This document shows positions 7,901 through 10,013 of a stretch of 10,013 nucleotides of DNA, piece by piece. Source of the DNA: Trueperella sp. (GTDB lineage Bacteria > Actinomycetota > Actinomycetes > Actinomycetales > Actinomycetaceae). The stretch covers positions 1 through 10,013 of the forward strand of contig JAAYGH010000206.1 of assembly GCA_012727825.1 (NCBI GenBank), given 5' to 3'. The notes under the pieces are model-generated. The model made no database searches. It was not told the DNA's origin and saw only the letters and a list, made by a program, of their open reading frames with translations. Position 1 is the stretch's first letter. Each line of letters begins with the position of its first letter. The position numbers and the translations under genes were made by a program.

Positions 7901-7949
7901 CGCGATCGACCGCGCTGTGGAAGCTCAACAGGAGCTCGACGCCAACTAG
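4902..7949 (+). CDS. UPF0182 family large integral membrane protein
   Basis: About 1015 residues from the TTG start (1019 if GTG at 4890 is used), close to the usual family size. Seven hydrophobic segments are visible at roughly 21-43, 63-85, 118-137, 166-197, 217-236, 262-283 and 288-307. Family landmarks follow: DPEYGMDVSFYVFALP before helix 4, NYWLARYDLLL and FSGASYTDINASKPG around helices 5-6, then ELESTFIQRNIDATLEAYDM opening the large C-terminal region, with YPEDLFKVQRTLLARYHV near 700. About 600 residues after helix 7 should form an extracytoplasmic domain. A Pro/Glu/Thr-rich linker (934-957) leads to a short helical, acidic tail ending in QQELDAN. The family (mycobacterial Rv3193c) is conserved in actinobacteria and has no established biochemical function known to me. 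It is followed by a probable strong terminator. Confidence 0.92.
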   Translation: MTNQTAPTQRPNSGRSPLGGAFLPTLIVLGVLVFGIVVFANFWTELKWFEQIDAARVFWTQYGASIALGAFGFLAVFAVVVINLRIALGKTKPKDKGNVVNLDSQIADYRDALMSKKWLTYGVVPGLIALLFGTSLSGNWRTFLLWFNGSSFETADPEYGMDVSFYVFALPAIHAIMGFLVTLLVLSLITAGVVYWMTGDMGLDQSGFKVSKKAQRHFGILLAFGALLIAINYWLARYDLLLGNHQRFSGASYTDINASKPGLTILAIVVAIVAVLFILAAVRQMWKPALVGIASTLATALVVSWLYPMLMQNFQVNPNAAELESTFIQRNIDATLEAYDMAHVETLQYDARTDVEPGQLRKDSETAAQIRLLDPNIVDPSFNQLQQNRQYYQFLEPLTVDRYEIDGETRDTVIAVRELNLDGLDAERRSWVNDHTVYTHGFGVAAAYGNTITSRGDPTFWEAGIPSVGEIGDYEARVYFGQQSPEYSIVGAPEGSDPWELDYPDDAAPNGQVMNTYTGDGGPSVGNVFERLMFSIRMGSTELFFSDRVTSESQILFDRDPHERVRKVAPYLTLDTKAVPAAIDMDGDPDTPKDLVWIIDAYTTSNNYPYSARETLLDATTDATTIGATGINRPDEINYIRNSVKAVVNAYDGSVTLYQWDTEDPIINAWKGIFPGQISSIDEMPGDLIAHVRYPEDLFKVQRTLLARYHVTDAKSFYSGGDFWQVPLEPTLAAGPTTPKQPPYYLTLKMPGEDETNFSLTTSYIPGGTTNRNVMTGFLAASGDAGDETGVKADSYGKLNLLELPRDLTVPGPGQAENTMLTNPRVSTDLNLLRQGGTEVMEGNLLSLPIGDGLLYVQPIYVQATSGTQYPTLQYVLTLFGDSVGFAPTLDESLDEVFGGDSGVEAGDAGVVGEKEAPIDGGEIDPDLVDPDAEPTDEPTAAEPTEDPTTAEPPAPLPGTPEERLDTALQDARTAIMDSNSAMEAGDWAAYGQAQDALSDAIDRAVEAQQELDAN

Positions 7950-7969
7950 CGGTTACTGACCGTTATGTC

Positions 7970-8015
7970 ACGCGATGAAGGCCCGGAACCGAATGGTTCC
8001 GGGCCTTCATCGCGT
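7970..8015. terminator. Perfect 21-bp inverted repeat with 4-base loop, probable terminator
   Basis: Bases 7970-7990 pair without mismatch with 7995-8015 around the loop GAAT. The core GGCCCGGAACC / GGTTCCGGGCC is very GC-rich. It begins 20 bases after the UPF0182 stop codon. No U-tract follows on the plus strand, as is frequent in GC-rich actinobacteria. The symmetry means it could also stop transcripts reading leftwards from the SulP gene and through the repeat region. Confidence 0.8.
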
Positions 8016-8030
8016 AGACGGGGCGGCCTG

Positions 8031-8168
8031 GTTGTAGGTGCGCGGGGCTGGTGCCGTCGTCGTGCCGGCCTGGTTGCAGGTGCGAGGAGTTCTAGTCATC
8101 GGCGAGGGGTAGTTCCTCTCGGGTTTGACCAGAAACCCTCGCGTATGCGCGGGCACAGCGTGGGTGGG
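8031..8168. repeat. 138-bp direct repeat, copy 1
   Basis: This stretch recurs at 8271-8408, exactly 240 bases further on, with only three differences (8043 C/A, 8100 C/A, 8157 A/G). Each copy contains a degenerate 18-base motif GGCCTGGTTGYAGGTGCG in its second part (8067-8084), and a related copy straddles its left edge (8025-8042), 42 bases earlier. No transposase, terminal inverted repeats or convincing gene accompany it. The near identity points to a recent local duplication or ongoing homogenisation. Confidence 0.9.
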
Positions 8169-8190
8169 AAATGGGGCGTGGATCGGGCCG

Positions 8191-8265
8191 GCCGGAGCAC
8201 AGCGGGGGTAGGCCAGCCGGAGCACGACGTGGGTGGGCTGGCCGGAGCACGACGTGGGTGGGCTG
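8191..8265. repeat. Three tandem 25-bp GC-rich units (minisatellite-like), between the two long repeats
   Basis: Units begin GCCGGAGCAC at 8191, 8216 and 8241. The second and third are identical (GCCGGAGCACGACGTGGGTG then GGCTG); the first has diverged. There are no spacers between the units, so this is a tandem array, not a CRISPR. The G-runs on the plus strand are notable. Since 25 is not a multiple of three, the same DNA is read in shifting frames, which argues against a coding role. Confidence 0.85.
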
Positions 8266-8270
8266 GCTTA

Positions 8271-8408
8271 GTTGTAGGTGCGAGGGGCTGGTGCCGTCGT
8301 CGTGCCGGCCTGGTTGCAGGTGCGAGGAGTTCTAGTCATAGGCGAGGGGTAGTTCCTCTCGGGTTTGACCAGAAACCCTCGCGTATGCGCGGGCACGGCG
8401 TGGGTGGG
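8271..8408. repeat. 138-bp direct repeat, copy 2
   Basis: Second copy of the sequence at 8031-8168, with 135 of 138 bases identical. The GGCCTGGTTG-type motif recurs at 8307-8324, with a decayed version at 8265-8282 (GGCTTAGTTGTAGGTGCG). The right edge passes directly into 25-26-bp tandem units. The copy ends 56 bases before the stop codon of the SulP gene. Confidence 0.9.
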
Positions 8409-8411
8409 CTG

Positions 8412-8462
8412 GCCGGAGCACGGTGTGGATCGGGCCGGCCGGAGCACCGCGTGGATCGGGCT
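8412..8462. repeat. Two further 25-26-bp units adjoining the 3' end of the SulP gene
   Basis: GCCGGAGCAC starts again at 8412 and 8438. These units carry a different second half, GTGGATCGGGC, which also occurs once at 8179-8189 just before the first array. So at least two unit types are interleaved. The array stops two bases before the TAG of the SulP gene (complement of 8465-8467). Confidence 0.8.
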
Positions 8463-8464
8463 AG

Positions 8465-10013
8465 CTACTCGTTGCTGTGTGAACCGGCGTCCTGGGCCTT
8501 GTCGTCGCGTGAGGCGGGCTTGCCTGGTCTATTTGCTAATTTGGGCGCTTGGCCCATGCGGATACGAAGCCTATCGAGAGACTCGACGGAGGTTTCGAGG
8601 AGACGCTCCCATCCCGTTTGAGTGCCGGTGTTAGGTGCGGGCTTCGGATTCGCGAGCGCATATTCGCGAGCTGCTTCTTCCTCCGCAATCTCTTCGGCAA
8701 TGATGCGTTCGGCGGCCTCGAGAGCCTCATCAATGGAGTCGAAGAAGCGATCGGTGCCACCCATCGCGATGCCGAGCCCAAGCCGGTCGGTGAGTGCTTC
8801 GTGCGTTGTTCGCAGACCGACGAGCAACACGTTGTTGTCAGCCCTCCTGAGCGCGGTCACGATGTCCGTCAGCGCTTTTGCGCCCGTCGCATCCATGATT
8901 CCTACTCGGGATAGGCGAATAATGACAACGCGCACGGTATCTAGGCGCGTGATCTCTTCTTCGATGCGGTCAGCCACACCGAAGAACATTGAGCCATCAA
9001 TGCGCAGCACGCGAATCTTGTTGTTCTTGGTGACGTACTCGCGGTGAACGCCAGAGTGGTTCGCAAAGTGTCGCAACATGAACGTGCCGGCAACGATCAA
9101 ACCGATCACGATCGCCCAGATGAGGTCGAAAACGAGCGTAATGATCACAGTCAGGACGAACACGACCGCGTCCGAACGCGTGGAGCGCATGATCTGCTTA
9201 ATCGCGTGCACTGGCACCATGCGCATTGAAGTCACGAATAAGATGCCAGCAAGAGAAGCCATGGGGATTTGCCCGACGATGTCGGAAAGTGAATACACGA
9301 CGATGAGGAGCAAGAATGAGTGAATGATTGGCGATAACCTCGAACGGCCACCAGATCTAATATTGACGGCAGTACGGACGATGGCGCCGGTTGCAGGCAT
9401 GCCGCCGAAAATACCCGCAGCAAAATTTGCTGCACCCTGTCCAAATAGCTCGCGGTCCGGGTGGTATGTACCGCCCTCGACCATGCCCGAGGCCACGCGC
9501 GCTGAGAGTAGCGATTCGATACCCGCAAGGAACGCCACCGAAATTGCGCCCGGTAGCAGAGCGATAAAGAGGTCTGTTGAAATTGCAGGCAGGACAGGTG
9601 CAGGCAACGAGTCCGGAATTTCACCGATAAGTGGCACGTTCGTGTTCGTTGCGATCACACCGACCGAAACCACTGCGAGGGCTGCGAGAGACCCCGGAAA
9701 TGACGGGTGAATTTTGTCGAAGAGAATAATAAGGACGACAGTTGCCAGCGCTATGGCGAGTGGGATGAGAGCGTCCGGGTATGGAGCCTCGATTATCGTC
9801 ACGACGCCGGTGATGAGGGTATTTCCGCCGGTTTCGGCCTCCACTCCGAGCGCATTCGGTACCTGTTGAAGAAACAGAATCAGAGCGATTCCCAAGGTGA
9901 AGCCTTCGATCACTGGCCAGGGGATAAGCGAAATAATTCGACCGAGTCCAAGAACCGCGCCACCAAGAAGGAAGAAAGCCGCCATGATCGACAGGGTGGG
10001 TACCGCCACCATG
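8465..10013 (-). CDS. SulP family inorganic anion transporter with STAS domain (N-terminus outside window)
   Basis: At least 515 residues are visible; the frame is open to the window edge and the Met at 10010-10012 is probably internal, because the first SulP helices and their N-terminal motif are missing. The visible part starts in a hydrophobic helix, then IPWPVIEGFTLGIALI, a SulP hallmark, and several more membrane segments. The segment GGMPATGAIVRTAVNIRSGG (about 203-222 of the visible part) is the conserved SulP transport-domain motif. A cytoplasmic STAS domain follows at about 333-440 (IRVLRIDGSMFFGVADRI, then VGIMDATGAKAL). SulP carriers move sulfate, bicarbonate or other anions, usually with Na+ or H+; the substrate cannot be told here. 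After the STAS domain comes an acidic, Ala/Glu-rich helix and a polar tail ending in DAGSHSNE. No carbonic anhydrase or sulfate gene is visible nearby. Confidence 0.9.
   Translation of the reverse strand, partial: MVAVPTLSIMAAFFLLGGAVLGLGRIISLIPWPVIEGFTLGIALILFLQQVPNALGVEAETGGNTLITGVVTIIEAPYPDALIPLAIALATVVLIILFDKIHPSFPGSLAALAVVSVGVIATNTNVPLIGEIPDSLPAPVLPAISTDLFIALLPGAISVAFLAGIESLLSARVASGMVEGGTYHPDRELFGQGAANFAAGIFGGMPATGAIVRTAVNIRSGGRSRLSPIIHSFLLLIVVYSLSDIVGQIPMASLAGILFVTSMRMVPVHAIKQIMRSTRSDAVVFVLTVIITLVFDLIWAIVIGLIVAGTFMLRHFANHSGVHREYVTKNNKIRVLRIDGSMFFGVADRIEEEITRLDTVRVVIIRLSRVGIMDATGAKALTDIVTALRRADNNVLLVGLRTTHEALTDRLGLGIAMGGTDRFFDSIDEALEAAERIIAEEIAEEEAAREYALANPKPAPNTGTQTGWERLLETSVESLDRLRIRMGQAPKLANRPGKPASRDDKAQDAGSHSNE

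Larger units (their letters stand above)
8016..8464. other. Gene-free repeat region between UPF0182 and SulP genes
   Basis: About 450 bases lie between two convergent genes. Apart from the long direct repeats and the short tandem units, I see no tRNA, promoter or protein-coding signal. Open frames cross it on both strands, but they carry no ribosome binding site, and their translations merely show the same repeat units in different frames. A second terminator for the leftward SulP transcript may be provided by hairpins inside the repeats, for example GGGTTT / AAACCC at 8121-8138 and again at 8361-8378. Confidence 0.7.

Noticed and set aside
8191..8462. CRISPR-like array
   Set aside because: The 25-26-bp units abut with no unique spacers, and no cas gene is present; it is a tandem repeat.
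8016..8464. Insertion sequence or integron-type element
   Set aside because: No transposase or integrase fragment, no terminal inverted repeats and no target-site duplication could be seen around the repeat region.
7965..8621. Open plus-strand frame of about 218 residues with an internal protein repeat
   Set aside because: It starts inside the terminator zone without a ribosome binding site, crosses the palindrome and the tandem units, and runs antisense into the SulP gene. The same 25-bp DNA unit appears in different frames within it, so the repeat is at DNA level.

Overview
The window looks like a chromosomal segment from an actinobacterium. By eye it is moderately GC-rich, it uses GTG and probably TTG starts, and its gene content is actinobacterial core. 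An Actinomycetaceae-type organism would fit, but the genus cannot be set from sequence alone. From memory, the order uvrD2 / ThiF-like (E1-like) protein / zincin-2 protein / divergent PDZ-Lon-like protease / UPF0182 giant membrane protein matches the Rv3198c to Rv3193c region of Mycobacterium tuberculosis. This is therefore mostly a conserved housekeeping neighbourhood, not an accessory island.

Layout: (1) 1-363 +, the C-terminal end of a UvrD2-type helicase with its HRDC domain. (2) 369-1316 -, an E1/ThiF-like protein with a two-pair zinc-type cysteine signature, which meets the helicase tail to tail. (3) 1373-2860 -, a zincin-like metallopeptidase type 2 (DUF2342) family protein. It lies upstream of (2) on the same strand and probably forms a two-gene operon with it. 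Its promoter and strong ribosome binding site lie in the 2861-3050 divergent spacer. (4) 3051-4160 +, a membrane-anchored PDZ plus Lon-type (S16) serine protease with the Ser/Lys dyad intact. (5) 4169-4741 -, a small PPA1309-like actinobacterial protein of unknown function. (6) 4902-7949 +, a UPF0182 protein with seven predicted membrane helices and a very large extracytoplasmic part. (7) 7970-8015, a perfect 21-bp inverted repeat acting as a probable terminator. (8) About 8015-8464, a gene-free repeat region: a 138-bp sequence present twice exactly 240 bp apart, with 25-26-bp GC-rich tandem units between and after the copies. (9) 8465-10013 -, a SulP-family anion transporter with a C-terminal STAS domain, N-terminus outside the window.

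Functionally, the centre of the window holds three envelope or proteolysis-related proteins of the actinobacterial core (zincin-2, PDZ-Lon-like, UPF0182) plus two small conserved partners of unknown role. The least ordinary points are the loss of both histidines at the expected zincin motif, the E1-like protein with no visible peptide-maturation partner, the missing cysteines in the helicase linker, and the repeat-rich spacer before the SulP gene. I see no phage, plasmid, transposase, CRISPR or defence genes, and no convincing new multi-gene system.
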